From contig JAQMRL010000008.1 in assembly GCA_035578175.1 (NCBI GenBank), positions 90,376,541 through 90,440,540 of the forward strand: 64,000 bases of DNA. Direction: 5' to 3'. Positions 10,881-22,875 of the stretch are shown in pieces. The position numbers and the translations under genes were made by a program. The notes beneath the pieces are model-generated. The model saw nothing but the letters and a program-made list of their open reading frames with translations. It ran no database searches and was not told where the DNA came from. Within the stretch, counting starts at the first letter, position 1, and every line of letters begins with the position of its first letter. The stretch is from Catonia carolina. Its lineage: Eukaryota > Arthropoda > Insecta > Hemiptera > Achilidae.

Positions 10881-11697
10881 GTATAGAGCAAGAAAAATTA
10901 AAAATAGTTAATAAAAAAAATTATATTCTATGATAAAATTATTTATAAATTGCGACAAAAGCCATTGCGACGCACGCACTGTACAAATTTTGACTTGCTT
11001 CTTAAACGCAGTTTTCAATACCAGGACAGCATAAAACCACAAGGGTATTACGCTTCGACTACTCGCGGTTGAATGAGGCTAGCATACTACTTTGATTTCG
11101 TAGTATCCTGGTATCGAAGGTGCACATATAACCATGCTGGTTGTTTTGAAATTCAGTCACCCGCTATTCCATCTACCGGAACTTCTTGGAACTACTTACA
11201 ACGAATGACCAAAACCAGTGAAGTGGTGCCATCTTTGAGCAGTTCTTGAAACTACTTAAAATATACAGTTTAGTAGTTTTATCAGAGAGAGCGTACATAC
11301 GTATTTTTTTAAAATTATTATGAAAGAACCGTAATCGCGGCATTTAAATAATATTTTAACAAAACTATTGTTTTAAATTTATCGCAAAAATAATGGATTT
11401 AAACATTTATGCCCATCTTCTTCAACACTCACATTTAATAGTGTTAAAACAACTTAGCAAAACTATAGCTTTTATACTAATTAATTGCAGTTGAACCATT
11501 TTTACTTTTTGTGACACGATTTTGATTATCTCATTTCCCAACGTCAATATACCGAAATTTTGGATAACCCGAACTGATTTATACATTTTAAAACATGATT
11601 TTTACATTAAAAAAAAAAACAAGTAATTTGCTAATTGAAAATATTTTTAAAACTAGGCTTCAAAACATAATTTTTTCTTTTTTTAAGCCTAATGTGT
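10881..11697. other. Unassigned stretch with a pogo-like fragment
   Basis: No gene seen. At 11520-11590 the sequence (ATTTTGGATAACCCGAAC) resembles the inside of a pogo/Tigger terminal repeat, but no partner end is found. Confidence 0.35.
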
Positions 11698-11990
11698 TGT
11701 ATGTCGTTATTTGTTCAATTTAGCAAAATAAGCAACCCCATGACCCAATGAGATGAGGATATGTACGAGGTGTAGTCTAGTACAGACTCAGGCCAACCAT
11801 TCCATAGAGTATGTTTATTTGAACCCCAATCATCAAAGAACACCAGTAACCACTATCTAGTGTTCAAATTCATATAAAAGTAACTACATTTACTAGGATT
11901 TGAACCATGGACCTTTGTCTCTGAAAATCAAATGTTGAACAGTTGACTTGCAATAATGACTTTACCATTAGACCAAACCCAGTGGGTTAG
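11698..11990 (-). repeat. SINE-A (tRNA-derived)
   Basis: On the minus strand the head reads AACCCACTGGGTTTGGTCTA (A-box region), then box B GGTTCAAATCC, a body with GGTTACTGGTGTTCTTTGAT and a tail ending near ATTGAACAAAT. At least seven related copies lie in the window. Confidence 0.85.
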
Positions 11991-12055
11991 ACATAAAAAT
12001 TAGATTTGAAAAACTAATAAACAGTGTAGACCTTGTTGAGAATAGAAAATGAAAA

Positions 12056-12225
12056 TTTTTTTTTTTTGGTTTAACTTTCGACTGTTCTGCAATTACTGCT
12101 AATGCAGACGGTGAAGGATGAAATTATTTTTTGTACTGTATGAATATATGCCGTGCCTGAATGGGATTCGAACCCAAGATCGCATAAATGAACATAACCA
12201 AGTTCTTAATGCAAGATGTACTTGC
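12056..12225 (-). repeat. SINE-C (tRNA head, poly(A) tail)
   Basis: On the minus strand: box B GGGTTCGAATCCCATTCAGG, then the shared 3' tail (CTGCATTAGCAGTAATTGCA, AGAACAGTCGAAAG) and a poly(A) run (12056-12068 as T). Matches 18005-18176 and 38807-38971. Confidence 0.8.
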
Positions 12226-12313
12226 AATATAAATCACTTACTGGTAAAACATTTTTTCTAGTCCATAAGCAATGATGAGAGATTATACATTTTCTATAAA
12301 ATGCCTGATTGCA

Positions 12314-12565
12314 TCACTGATTGTTTGTTTTCATAATGCTGCAAACCCTGATGATATTTTGCCAGTGCCTTATAAATATGATGTCCATATGATCAACGTT
12401 GTTGTGCCGCTCTATATACTGCAGTGGTAATTCTAGTGCTTTTGCTGCTTCTGAATGTAAAATAAACAGATCTCTATTACATATTTTATCAGTTTTTTCT
12501 GGACCTTCATCGAGTTCGGCATGATTGCGAAAACTTTTTGTGCGTAAATTGAAGACCTTCAACAT
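12314..12565 (-). pseudogene. Tigger/jerky-like transposase C-terminal fragment
   Basis: An 83-codon ORF includes SEAAKALELPLQYIERH and then MDIIFIRHWQNI. This is the pattern of the pogo/Tigger transposase end (an (A)LE.A..Y.E stretch followed by (L/I)...R.(W/I)R). No DDE core is nearby, so it is a remnant. Confidence 0.45.
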
Positions 12566-12569
12566 AAGC

Positions 12570-13231
12570 TACATAAATTCAGGTGGTCACATAAATTTCA
12601 AGAGGTGTTATCGCCCAGTTTGGAAAGACTGAGTTAGGTAATTAAGAAAATACAATGAACAAATTTCAGTAAACTAATTTATTATTCATCCAATAATATA
12701 CATTACAATAAATTAATAAATATGTAGCTAAAAATAAATGAAATAATTTTTGTAAAAGCTCAGATGAAGGTACCGATATGACAGGGATAGAAAAGGCACA
12801 ATGACTGTTCAGGTTCCTAAAACTACTCATGAATAACAATAGTTAAAAAATATTTACAATGCATTACAATAAACAGAAAAGTACAAATAATTTTAAAGCT
12901 GAAGCATTTTCTTAAATTAAATGATTTCATTACAGAAACTGTTAAATTCCAACAAAAGTTGAACTCTTTATAATATTGATTGACAAGAAAAATAAATACT
13001 GTATAGTAACATTTTTATTGATATATACTGTAGATTATTACACTTTCTATAGATCTCTAATCATTGTGAATTGGTTTACAATTATTTAAAATGTTGAAAT
13101 GAAGTTTTTTTCTGGGACTGAGAGGTTGTTTCAAAACACCAAGTGTCTATTGTTGAGTTTTACAGTTTATTTCGGAGCCAATAGGTTTTTGTTTAATAAT
13201 TACTAACGGATGGATTGATTATTTTAAATTT
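12570..13231. other. AT-rich stretch, nothing recognised
   Basis: No credible ORF, structured repeat or TE end was found. Confidence 0.4.
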
Positions 13232-13235
13232 TTAA

Positions 13236-13935
13236 GGGGGTAGTCAACTAAAGAAGACTTTTTAAAAAATTTAGATTGTTTTTTGCATTTATTTGAAGTT
13301 CAAAATTTTCTGAAGCACAACATTTGTTTACTTTGTTTGTACATTGACAAAAAGTTATAAAAACATCTGTTTAAAATAAAGCTCACAAGCAAAGCGAGTA
13401 AATTTATTCCTTCAACTTTAAGTTTTCCGGAAATGTAGTTTTTGCATGATTGTACATTCTTGGGAATTAAAAAATTTGGTTTGTATTGGAGATATTTAGA
13501 TGACATTTTTTCAAAAATGTTCATAATTTCTTGCTCTATTATCTGTGGAATGATTATTACAAAAACCTTAATAGGGATTTAGTTAAAAAATAATTTGTGA
13601 ATACTTAAAATAAATATTTTTGAAAATATGGTTTTTCTTCAATAAATTTCTTGTAAGAAAAAATACATACAAGCGCATACAACAGATAATAGACAGCAAT
13701 TTTCTGTATTTTGTAGCATAAGAATCATGTTGATACTTTCCTTGGTTCCTGAGATATTTTATTCCCCGTAAAAGCCCGCTTTTCCAACCTCACCCTTACA
13801 GTAGGGGCTGTAATTAATTTTTTGGCTTGGTTCAAATGGTAGATCATAACTAGTAAATTACTCTTTCATTTAAAATAAATAATGATAAATTATAGCCAGA
13901 AGTTTTGATTTTAATTTTCTGGGTTGACTACCTCC
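13236..13935. mobile_element. piggyBac-type MITE (TTAA target)
   Basis: Exactly flanked by TTAA (13232-13235 and 13936-13939). The ends are inverted repeats: GGGGGTAGTCAAC at left and GTTGACTACCTCC at right. The 700-bp interior has no transposase. TTAA duplication plus terminal GG repeats defines the piggyBac style of insertion. Confidence 0.8.
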
Positions 13936-14055
13936 TTAAAATATATTTTAGTAATATTGTGGTGTATTGTTTTCAAATAAATTTATTTAATCTTTGTACA
14001 ACAGATAGTTATTTAAAGTTTTCAAAAGTTATTTTTTTTTAGTTTACTATTTAAA

Positions 14056-14217
14056 GTCGCATCAACAGCTCAGTTAATAGTGACTATGGTGGGTTATATA
14101 ACTGGAACAGAGGGTTTTAACTTGTGAAAATTTCCAGATCCTAGCCGGTAATCAAACCCGGGTCCCTCGTGTTGCAGGCTCCTGCACTTTCACTACACTA
14201 TGGAGGTGGCCGGTTTT
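14056..14217 (-). repeat. SINE-D copy (tRNA-headed)
   Basis: On the minus strand: CCGGCCACCTCCATAGTGTA, then AGTGAAAGTGC, box B GGGTTTGATTACCGG, CTAGGATCTGGAAATTTTCA and a body matching 9232-9365. Confidence 0.7.
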
Positions 14218-14219
14218 TT

Positions 14220-15425
14220 AGATTTCAAAAATTTAATTTGTTTGTTCAAGTAATCTAAGTTTCAGTGATTGTCTTTTGCAATAGAACTGCAATACACATT
14301 TTAATGAAAATTTAATCATATTATAATAACTCTAATACTCAATTAACCTAAAAATATTAACTTTGTTCTTTTTAAGATAGTTAAAAACAGATAGATATGG
14401 TATACCTTGGAAAATTCGAATCGGCACAAGCAGGTTTGGTGTTTATCTATACCACTCTTCCACCATGCCGTGCAACGACGGTACAGTCACAGAAGTATAC
14501 AATCGCTACTGTAATGTGCGACTCACGCACGGTCACTACACTTTGTTTTCACTGTTGTTATTAATAATTTGTCAGACATAATGATGTGACTAATTTGTTT
14601 TCATATATAATTTTCTGTTCATTATACATTCAGACCAATTTGTTTAGTTAGTTGCGTGCATCTGTAGAGTATAGTTTAGTGAGTTTTGCAGTATAGTTCC
14701 TGTAATTTATAATTTAAATTTTTACTGGGACAAATTAAATACATATTTTGAAATGAAATAATTATTTGTATGTTTGTACATTGTAATAAGGATGTAGGCA
14801 TTTGTGTGCAATAAAATCTTTAGAGCTTGTTGAAAGAATAGGTTATTGACATACTTAAAGCGAAACTGTGTATTCACGTAGAGCAAGAGTTGTGCCAGTT
14901 CGAATTGTCCACAGTATATTTTTGTATTTATTGTTACATCTACTAAAGTGTACATCATATCATTGTAAGCTTTAATATCTAGCATTACTAATAGCTCCAC
15001 CTTGCTCCTCGCCTTCCATTGTTTCCATGTATACAAATAAGCAAAATCAATGTGTAGATATGTCATCCTATAAAATAAACAATGTCAACTATTTTAGTAC
15101 ACTGAAAATCAAATCAGAACTATTACATCAGTATTGTATAATACTGTCATTTTAATGTTCTTATGTGAGGTAAATGTAGCACATGGAAACTGATCCCGGA
15201 AATAATGTGACTGACGCCATTGACTTTCAATCTCATAATGATGTGACATAAAATATAATAGTTTATTATTTTGGGTGGGTCTTAACCCAAATACTACTGC
15301 TTTTGTATTTTTGCTTCAATAATTTATTCATAACTGAAGTGCTTAGTGGATTAAGGTGCTATGTAACTGCCTTTTAGACAGTCTATCCTCTTACAACCGA
15401 TTATAATTATTATTCCGAATTTGTA
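14220..15425. other. Unassigned AT-rich stretch
   Basis: Contains a 114-codon minus ORF (14722-15066), AT-rich and with no motif I recognise; probably chance. 14405-14560 has a GC-richer patch with a pogo-like GAATCGGCACAAGCAGG motif but no identified partner. Confidence 0.35.
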
Positions 15426-15428
15426 CGT

Positions 15429-15727
15429 TGCAATCTGTTCAATTTAGAACAATAAGTAACCCCATGACTCAATGAGATGAGGATGATGTGTATGACGTGT
15501 AAATGAGGTGTAGTCTTGTACAGACCCAGGCCGACCACTCCTAAGAGAGTAAGGTTAATTAAACCCCAACCATCAAAGTACACCGGTAACCACAGTCTAG
15601 TATTCAAATCCTTATAAAAGTAACTACCTTTACTAGGATTTGAACCAGGAACCTTCATCTCTGAAAATCAGCTGTTAAACAGCTGATTTTGGCGATGACT
15701 TTACCTCTAGACCAACCCGGTGGGTTT
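15429..15727 (-). repeat. SINE-A (tRNA-derived), near full length
   Basis: One of the best-preserved copies. The head on the minus strand is AACCCACCGGGTTGGTCTAG, with GGTTCAAATCC as box B and an internal palindrome CAGCTG.TTAACAGCTG. The tail reaches ATTGAACAGATTGCA. Confidence 0.88.
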
Positions 15728-16076
15728 AATTACAATGGGTTCCGATTATAATGGGAATTCAAAAACATATATTAGTTGTTTATAGTTCAAAACAGTAAGT
15801 TACACAGTGTATAACTGTGAACAACTGATTAAAGATTGCATGTGAATGTATGTGTCATAATTTTATTGTCTGCCATAATTGGTCGAAAGACTGTTGCAGA
15901 CAATTAAATTTAAATAAATAATTTCTGGAATACCTGGTACTGCTTACTGTGAAAATTGGAGGTTATGAATATAATTGGAAAGCAATCGACTAACTGAACA
16001 AGTCATATAGTATGCTAAACGTCAATTTTGACTACGGTTGTCATTAGATATTCAGCATTAAAATTTTTTTGAGATA

Positions 16077-16135
16077 CAGTAGAGTTCACTAATCTGGACC
16101 TCGCTTGTGCAGACATCTGGTTAATCCAAATGCAA

Positions 16136-16183
<48 letters not shown>

Positions 16184-16662
16184 GATTTATTAATTTTAGT
16201 GAGAGGTCAGTATGAAATAATTCTACGAGAGGGTTCCAAGTCCTTAGTTGGCTACTGAGAAAGTGTAGACAAAGAAGTTGGCAAGTGCATTTTATTTTCT
16301 GACTCACTTCCTACAACTGTTTTTAGAAAGTCACTTTAATTTTTTTGTTTCCTTCACTTCAGTTGTCAGTTGATACTTCCAATGTATCATTTATGGAGTT
16401 TGTTATGATTGTGTTTTGTTGTTTTTAAATACTGTTCAGCGTGAGTGTGTGTGGTATGAAAATAGCAGAGTAAAGTAACTATGACAATAAAAAAATAAAA
16501 ATTGCCTTGCTTTTACTACCAGTGTGGTGCGGTGCTTCTTTTATAGTTTTACCTATCAAAAACTTGTATTACATGCATTTTAGACAAATTCTGTATAATG
16601 TGGACTTCGGTGATCCGAACAGGGCCTGGTCCCATCCAGTCCGGATTAGCAACACTCTACTG
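16077..16662. mobile_element. pogo/Tigger-type MITE
   Basis: TA-flanked (16075-16076 and 16663-16664). The ends CAGTAGAGTTCACTAATC and GGATTAGCAACACTCTACTG are inverted repeats of the Tigger kind. The 586-bp interior has no transposase and contains the (TA)n microsatellite at 16140-16180. Confidence 0.8.
16140..16180. repeat. (TA)n microsatellite
   Basis: About 20 uninterrupted TA units inside the pogo-type MITE. Confidence 0.95.
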
Positions 16663-16664
16663 TA

Positions 16665-18004
16665 AATAGATTATGCGGGTACAACTGCGAGTCTTAATTC
16701 AACTCATCAATTATTACAATGTGAAATACTTACAGACGTGTAAATTTCTGCAGTAGATCTATTCTATACTATAATGGAGGAACACAGCTTCAAAACGCAA
16801 CACTAGCTATTATGCCAAACAGAAACTGTAACAATATTAAAAACTATTATTTCTACTGTTGTTAGTCAACCAACTAACTATAACATTTTTATAGTGACTT
16901 TGATTTTATTAAAAAAGTAAGGTTTTTGATACAAGAGGACAATTATTATTTTACGAAGAAACAATGTTTTTCAAAAACCAAATATTGTGCAAAAAAATTG
17001 TTTAAATACAAAAAAATAAAATTTTTACTGGACTTCATTTTTTGTATCTCTGATGTAGGATCGGTGAGGATTTGAAGGATTCTTTTTTGAAAATTATGTT
17101 ATTGTTGTGATCCCAATACCTGATTTCTTACAAGAAATCTGCTAACAGGATAAGATGATTCAATATTTCTCTAGTTGAGAAATTATTTTCATAATATTTA
17201 GGATTCTATAAACTATCTAAAGAGGTTAACAATTTTTATTTCGTACTGTACTTGTGCTCCCTATGTAGAAGATAAAGAGGGTGAGATGATTCCTGAATTT
17301 AGAATAAAAATGACTTGATTAAAAAAAGGTTCTGAATTAACAACCCAAATATCAAAAATTATTAAATGCATTTCAAAGAAATCAACTTTACTGGGATTTA
17401 AACACACCTCTACAGTTAATTGCTGATGCTTGACATTTTTAGATCATGAATTCAGGAATCATTACTCTACTGTATTTTTAACCTTAAATAGTTTTTATGT
17501 CAGAAAATTAACTACTTAAGTTTATTAAATTTTAAAAAATAACTATTGTTTCTAAAATATTGCAGAACAAAAAATATGATAAAATATTACATGTATGAAA
17601 AATTATTTTTGTACAAAAATATGTTAGAACTACTTAACTGTACAACAGTGGCAGTGATTTTAACAAAACAATATTTTATTGAAAGGTTTATTACTATTAG
17701 ATAATATTTTTTAAATACATAAGAAAAACTGGAGAGGTACCTAATTATGATATAATGTGATAATACATTAACTTAAGGTACAACTTTTAAAGATGAACTT
17801 ACAAAAATGTTGCTTTAAAGATTGTTCTTTGGCTATAGGGTTTGCATTTGCCCATACAACATTTGCAATCATTACCATTGTTAAATTAATTAAAAAGTAA
17901 TCACCATTTGGCTTAGTTTAATTTATATTTTTCTTTCAGACATCACAATATTTTTTACTTAAGTATTTTTAAGAGTTAAAAAATTCTGAATCAAAAATAA
18001 GTCA
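16665..18004. other. AT-rich stretch, no gene
   Basis: No ORF of note. Around 17340-17470 there is a faint SINE-A-like patch (TACTGGGATTTAAACA), too diverged to call. Confidence 0.4.
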
Positions 18005-18176
18005 GAGTAGCTGAATGCATACAGTCAACCTATCTTAACTGCGGTCTTGGGTTTGAATCCCATTCAGACACGGCATATTTTCATATGTTACAAAAATATC
18101 ATTTCATCCTTCACCGTCTTCACGAGCAGTAATTGCAGAACAGTCGGACGTTAAACCAAAAAAAAAAAAAAAAAAT
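18005..18176 (+). repeat. SINE-C (tRNA head, poly(A) tail)
   Basis: Head with GGGTTTGAATCCCATTCAGA, then CACGGCATATTTTCATA, the tail TTCACCGTCTTCACGAGCAG, CAGAACAGTCGGACGTTAAA and a poly(A) run of about 17. Same family as 38807-38971. Confidence 0.82.
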
Positions 18177-18393
18177 AAAAATTTAACTTATATAAATTAA
18201 AATTTTGGATAATACAAACTTTTTGCCAAATTACAAGAATTCTGCAATAAAACAATGGTAAAAAATTGTGGATAATTTACATATTTTGCTCAAATCTTAA
18301 AATTCTGCATTGAAACAATGATAATATTTTTTTGGATAATTAAAATTTTTAGTCCATTCCTAAAATTCTGCTTAACAACAACGGTAAAATAAC

Positions 18394-19748
18394 GGGTGAT
18401 TCAAAAAGAGCGCCGGTTTTTAAACGGCTGGTAAATTTTTGTTTATCGGTTGGCAACATTGTTAGACCTCATTTCTATTTCGGATAACATTCCGATTGAC
18501 GATTCAGTTGTAGTTTCTCTTGTTCGCAGTGTAGTACTCTCGCAGTCTGTGTCTAACCATGGAGAAGTTTACTATTGCACGAGTGTTAATCGTCAAAACA
18601 TTTTACCAGAGTGGAGAGAGTTATGCGGCTACTGTCAGGCGACTTCGCAGTACTCTAGGACGTAATGAAGCACCGAATGAATCAACAGTTCGCAGGCTCA
18701 TGAAAAAATTTTTTGAGACGGGTTCAACAGTCGACCTTAAAAGTTCTGGACGTCGTCGTTCTGGCCGAACTGAGCAGAACGTTGCGTTGGTTCGTGACAG
18801 TGTGGCTGTTAGCCCAGCACAATCAATACGTCGCCGTTCTCAACAATTGGGTTTACGATGTTCTTCTGTACGGAGAATTCTTCGGTACGATCTCCAATAT
18901 CACCCGTATAAAATTCAGTTGACGCAACAGTTGAAAGTGGCAGACCACCAGAAGAGACGACAGTTTGTTGACTGGGTATTGAGAAAACGGCAGGATGATG
19001 ACACCTTCGCAAACAAAATCATTTTCAGTGATGAGGCGCACTTCCACTTAAACGGTTTTGTTAATAAACAGAACTGCCGTATGGGGGTTTAGAAAACCCT
19101 CGCATGGTTAATGAAAGGGAAATGTATGCACAGCGAGTGACAGTTTGGTGCGGCTTTTGGTCGGGCGGTGTCATCGGCCCTTACTTTTTTGAAAATCAAG
19201 AAGGACAAGCCGTGACAGTAAATGGAGACCGATACCGTACAATGATTAGGGAGTTTTTGTGGCGTCATTTGGATGGAATGGACATTGACGAGTTGTGGTT
19301 TCAGCAGGTTGGTGCCACCTGTCACGCTGCACGAGAAACAATGTTGTTGCTCCGTGAACGGTTCCAGGATCGCATCATTTCTCGTAATTCCGACCATCAA
19401 TGGCCACCAAGGTCGTGTGACTTGACGCCTTGTGACTTTCATCTTTGGGGTCATCTGAAGTCATTGGTGTATGCCAATAAACCCCGAAACATCAATGACT
19501 TGAAGGAGGAAATTCGATGGGTTATCGGGCAAATGGAAGTCGAAACTTGTCGTGCAGTAATATCCAATTTCATGGACAGAGTTGATGCGTGCCAGCGCAG
19601 TAGAGGAGGACACATGCATGACATCATCATTTTTCATACATGAAATCGGAAGGTAAGATGAACTTGTTGATGTATTTATTTTCAGTTTTTCAATAAAATA
19701 AATCTCTTAATTTGATATATCAAAACCGGCGCTCTTTTTGAATCACCC
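18394..19748 (+). mobile_element. Near full-length DD41D mariner-type transposon, inactivated
   Basis: Inverted ends GGGTGATTCAAAAAGAGCGC and GCGCTCTTTTTGAATCACCC bound 1355 bp with TA at the right junction. Transposase starts at 18559 (MEKFTIARVLIVKTFYQSGE) with an N-terminal paired helix-turn-helix region, then IIFSDEAHF (first Asp). A frameshift near 19085 breaks the frame, which continues from about 19088 as YGGLENPRMV. The second catalytic position reads FQQVGATCHAARE, where the family has Asp. The third is CDLTPCDFHLW, 41 residues on, giving the DD41D spacing. Only these two defects are evident, so the copy is relatively young. Confidence 0.9.
18559..19643 (+). pseudogene. DD41D transposase, frameshifted, D-to-V at the second catalytic site
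   Basis: Two ORFs (18559-19092 and 19104-19643) together cover a normal-length transposase of about 355 residues. The frame breaks near 19085. Residues GRRRSGRTEQNVALVRDSV form the linker between the two DNA-binding subdomains. The C-terminus RSRGGHMHDIIIFHT is the family's usual end. Loss of both frame and catalytic Asp means it cannot transpose itself. Confidence 0.88.
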
Positions 19749-19799
19749 TATACTTGTGGATAATTCCAATTTTTTGCACTATTACTTTCATAATGTTAT

Positions 19800-20230
19800 G
19801 GTAAAGATAGGTCATTAGCCTTTCCAGCTGAAAAGAGTTTGGCATTCAGAGATTCAACATTCTTCATGCTTCCCAACCGTCTAAGCAACAGAAATGGGTC
19901 GAGGTTACTAACAGAACCATTATGAAATGTTTTCATAAGGTAGGATTTGTAAAGTAACGAACCTGCTGTTAACAAAATTGGAAAGAGGCAACTTCTGATT
20001 CATCAATCTCTTATGAGGACTATAACAATGTCTTAGTTATGGACCAAGACATGGCTGCGTGTGGAAAATAACTGAAGTGGACATTATAGCTCAAGTAACA
20101 GAAAACAACCAAGCTAATGATGAAGTATCAGGGGATGAAGGAACAAGGAAATACAGGGAAAAGTCTCAACCTAATGCAGCAGAAGCTAAGATACATAATA
20201 TATGAACTTATCTGGTTTTGAAGCTCAGTC
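19800..20230 (+). pseudogene. Tigger/jerky-like transposase remnant
   Basis: Conceptual fragments MDQDMAACGK and TEVDIIAQVTENNQANDEV, followed by an acidic stretch, resemble the region after the DDE core in Tigger transposases. Several stops and frameshifts. No terminal repeats found. Confidence 0.4.
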
Positions 20231-20724
20231 TAATTTGTATATCTAAATATATATATATCCCCCGAAAGGTTAATAATAATGTAATAGTTACTTTATTAAA
20301 ACATTACCTCAGAGGTTTAGTTTTTACCACTTCTAATTGGTAAGCAGAATGTCCCAGGTTCAATTCCCAAATGCAAACCCTATTTTAACAATGATAAACA
20401 TAAAATTCGTTTGTGAAATGCACTATAGCTATTTCATAATTACACCTTAATACTTACACAAAATACAGAAACCATAATAAAAAATTATTAAAACTAATAT
20501 AATTATAAGATAATTATTAGGGTATAGAAATATAACAATTTACAGATATATTTTATAAATTTACATTATAATTTAATAAAAAATTACTATAATATTTATG
20601 TACACTGTACAAAACTACAATATTAATAATAATTCTATTAAAATTTACAATTCTAAAACCTACAGTATTATTATCAATGTGAAATTGTATTTTGGGATCA
20701 ACAAATGTAATATAAAACAAAATA

Positions 20725-21853
20725 CAGTAAAACCTCTCTAATTCATCACCTTCTATAATTCGTCAGCCCTCTCCAGTTCATTGTAGGAAAATATTTCTGC
20801 AGAGTTTGATATTTTCCGAAAATGAAACGCAGGTTCAAGAATTTTGGAAAAAGTATACAATCAAAGATGCTATATATAACATATCACAAGCATGGCATAA
20901 CATTTCGAAAACAACACTTAAGTCTTGTTGGAACAATCTGTGGGCTGACCAAGAAGAAACTAGTAGCATCCGTTCTTACAATGAAACAAACAATGTCTTA
21001 TCAGAATTAAAAGAAGTGTGACAGAGTATACCTGTGACTAAAAATATTACCGACAAGGAATTAGTTGAATGGATAGAGCAAGATGCTAACGAACTTGGGT
21101 ATGAGATTTTAAGTGTCAAAGAAATTGTGGCCTACGTTCAAAACAAAGATTCACCTGTTGAGGAAGATAGGAACGAAGAATATGTTTCAAGCCCTGAAAA
21201 TATTGGTACGAATCGAGAAATAGAAGGAATGCTGACGAAGTGCATCGAATGGTATGAGAGACAGAAGGAAGCAGAGTTATCAAAATTAATTGTAATACGA
21301 CAAATTCGCCAGTTGGCTGTGGAAAAAGAGAAGAACTCGTTGGTAGAAAAGAAGATAACCCACTTTTTCAAGAAATAAATTTGGCATTTTACATACATAC
21401 ATACATATTAGTGTAATTAAGTAACGTTTTCTAAATTTTAATGTGATTTTTTTGTAGTGTTAAGTGATACATAGTTAAAGATTCGTTTCATCGATTTTGC
21501 AAATGTATACTTTTTCGATTGTAATTTTATATTCGGTAACGTGTACTGTGTTTTGCGTTCTACAAATTAGAAAATGTAAGTACAACCATATACAGAATTT
21601 CTGAAGTAGTATAAAACTAGATACGTAGACTAATACAAATTTACTGTAGTTATAGGACTTAGAATTACTTATTGTGTTTATCGTTAATGTAAGTTTCATT
21701 TATGTAATTCGACTTTTATGGAACTAATACTAATACTAACTACGTACGAGTATGTTATTTATTAACTGTTCATAGCAAATTCCACAATTCGTCACTTTCT
21801 GTATTCCGTCACTCCTTCGGTCCCGAACGACACGAATTAGAGAGGTTCCACTG
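20725..21853 (+). mobile_element. Tigger/pogo element with C-terminal transposase only
   Basis: TA-flanked (20723-20724 and 21854-21855). The ends CAGTAAAACCTCTCTAATTC and GAATTAGAGAGGTTCCACTG are inverted repeats typical of Tigger. The interior encodes two frames, 20806-21021 (WKKYTIKDAIYNISQAWHNI) and 21034-21378 (KELVEWIEQDANELG onward to HFFKK), separated by a stop. These match the C-terminal half of Tigger transposases. The DNA-binding half and DDE core are missing through internal deletion. Confidence 0.85.
21388..21410. repeat. (CATA)n microsatellite
   Basis: About five ACAT/CATA units directly after the Tigger stop codon. Confidence 0.8.
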
Positions 21854-22134
21854 TATTTGGAAAAGACAAAGTAAATATTTTTATTATCATAAATAAAAAT
21901 ATTTTATAAATTAAACATAAAATCTACTTGAATTAATAAATATTTTTTACCTCGGTGGATCATTTGACAATGCATTCAAATGGTAAGTCAAAGATTCCAG
22001 GTTTTATTTATGAAACATTTATAAAATTCTAACTTGCATTAATAACCAAGGTACAGCTGTGATTTAAAAAAATTATTATAACAAGATTTTACTTTAAATA
22101 TTATATCACTATGAGCTGAAATAAAAGTAAAGTT

Positions 22135-22320
22135 GATAAGAACTGCACAAGGAAAATTAACGATTAGAAAAAAAAGACGAAAATTAATTGGACACTTGTA
22201 GAGAATGGATTACAACCACTTGACAAAAAATGTTTTTAAGAAACTAGACAATATACCTAAGGTGTTGGATAAATGGTTTAAGAAGTCAAAAAGAATACTG
22301 AGAAAACCTAAAAAATGAGA
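22135..22320 (+). pseudogene. LINE reverse-transcriptase C-terminal fragment
   Basis: Plus-strand conceptual fragment KRRKLIGHL, stop, RMDYNHLTKNVFKKL, then KSKRILRKPKK. This is the common LINE pattern L.GH..RM...RL.K.......W..E...D. It shares its layout with 41100-41480. Confidence 0.55.
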
Positions 22321-22520
22321 TCTTGTACAGGCTCAGGCCGACCATTCCTGAGAGAGTATAGTTAATTAAATCCCAACCATCAAAATACAGAAGTAACAAC
22401 TGTCTATTATTCAAATCAATGTAAAAGTAATTGATGTTACTAGGATTTGAACCATGAAACCTTCATCTCCGAAAATTCTGCTGACTTGTGATGACTACTT
22501 TACCGCTAGACTAACCCCCT
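22317..22520 (-). repeat. SINE-A, truncated copy
   Basis: Matches the middle and head of SINE-A (GTACAGGCTCAGGCCGACCA; CTAGGATTTGAACCATG). Its head abuts the differently headed SINE at 22521. Confidence 0.75.
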
Positions 22521-22720
22521 GTGGCTGGCCCATTGGTGTAGTGGTTAGTGCAACTAGCTTCTACGCCGGGGTCTCGGGTTTAATTCCCGGTCAGGTCTGG
22601 CATTTTTTCATCACTCATCTTTTATCATTCTTCTTACTCTGTTTTTAAACTCTATCATTCATCTCACCATCTGCATTAGGAGTAATTTACAAAACAGTCT
22701 GATGGTAAAAAAAATAATAA
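22521..22720 (+). repeat. SINE with a different tRNA head but the SINE-C tail
   Basis: The head has a clear A-box (GGTGTAGTGGTTAGTGC) and box B (GGGTTTAATTCCC). The 3' part (CATCTGCATTAGGAGTAATT, then ACAGTCTGATGG and poly(A)) is the tail of SINE-C. The arms do not pair as in a functional tRNA. Confidence 0.75.
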
Positions 22721-22875
22721 AAATAACCGCAAGTGGATTATTTGATAATTACGGTAACATTTTTTGAAATTAAAAAAAACTATTTTGAAATAGGTTTCCT
22801 GTCATTGTAAACCACCGAGAAATTTAACAGGTTAAATTACAAACAAATAAGGTTAATACAGTAACTGTAATATTT

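Noticed and set aside
14722..15066. 114-codon minus-strand ORF
   Set aside because: No recognised domain; AT-rich amino-acid mix and no flanking signals.
16089..16307. 72-codon ORF with (YI)n
   Set aside because: Created by the (TA)n microsatellite inside a MITE.
22521..22600. tRNA gene
   Set aside because: A and B boxes are good, but the acceptor arm does not pair and the tail is that of a SINE.
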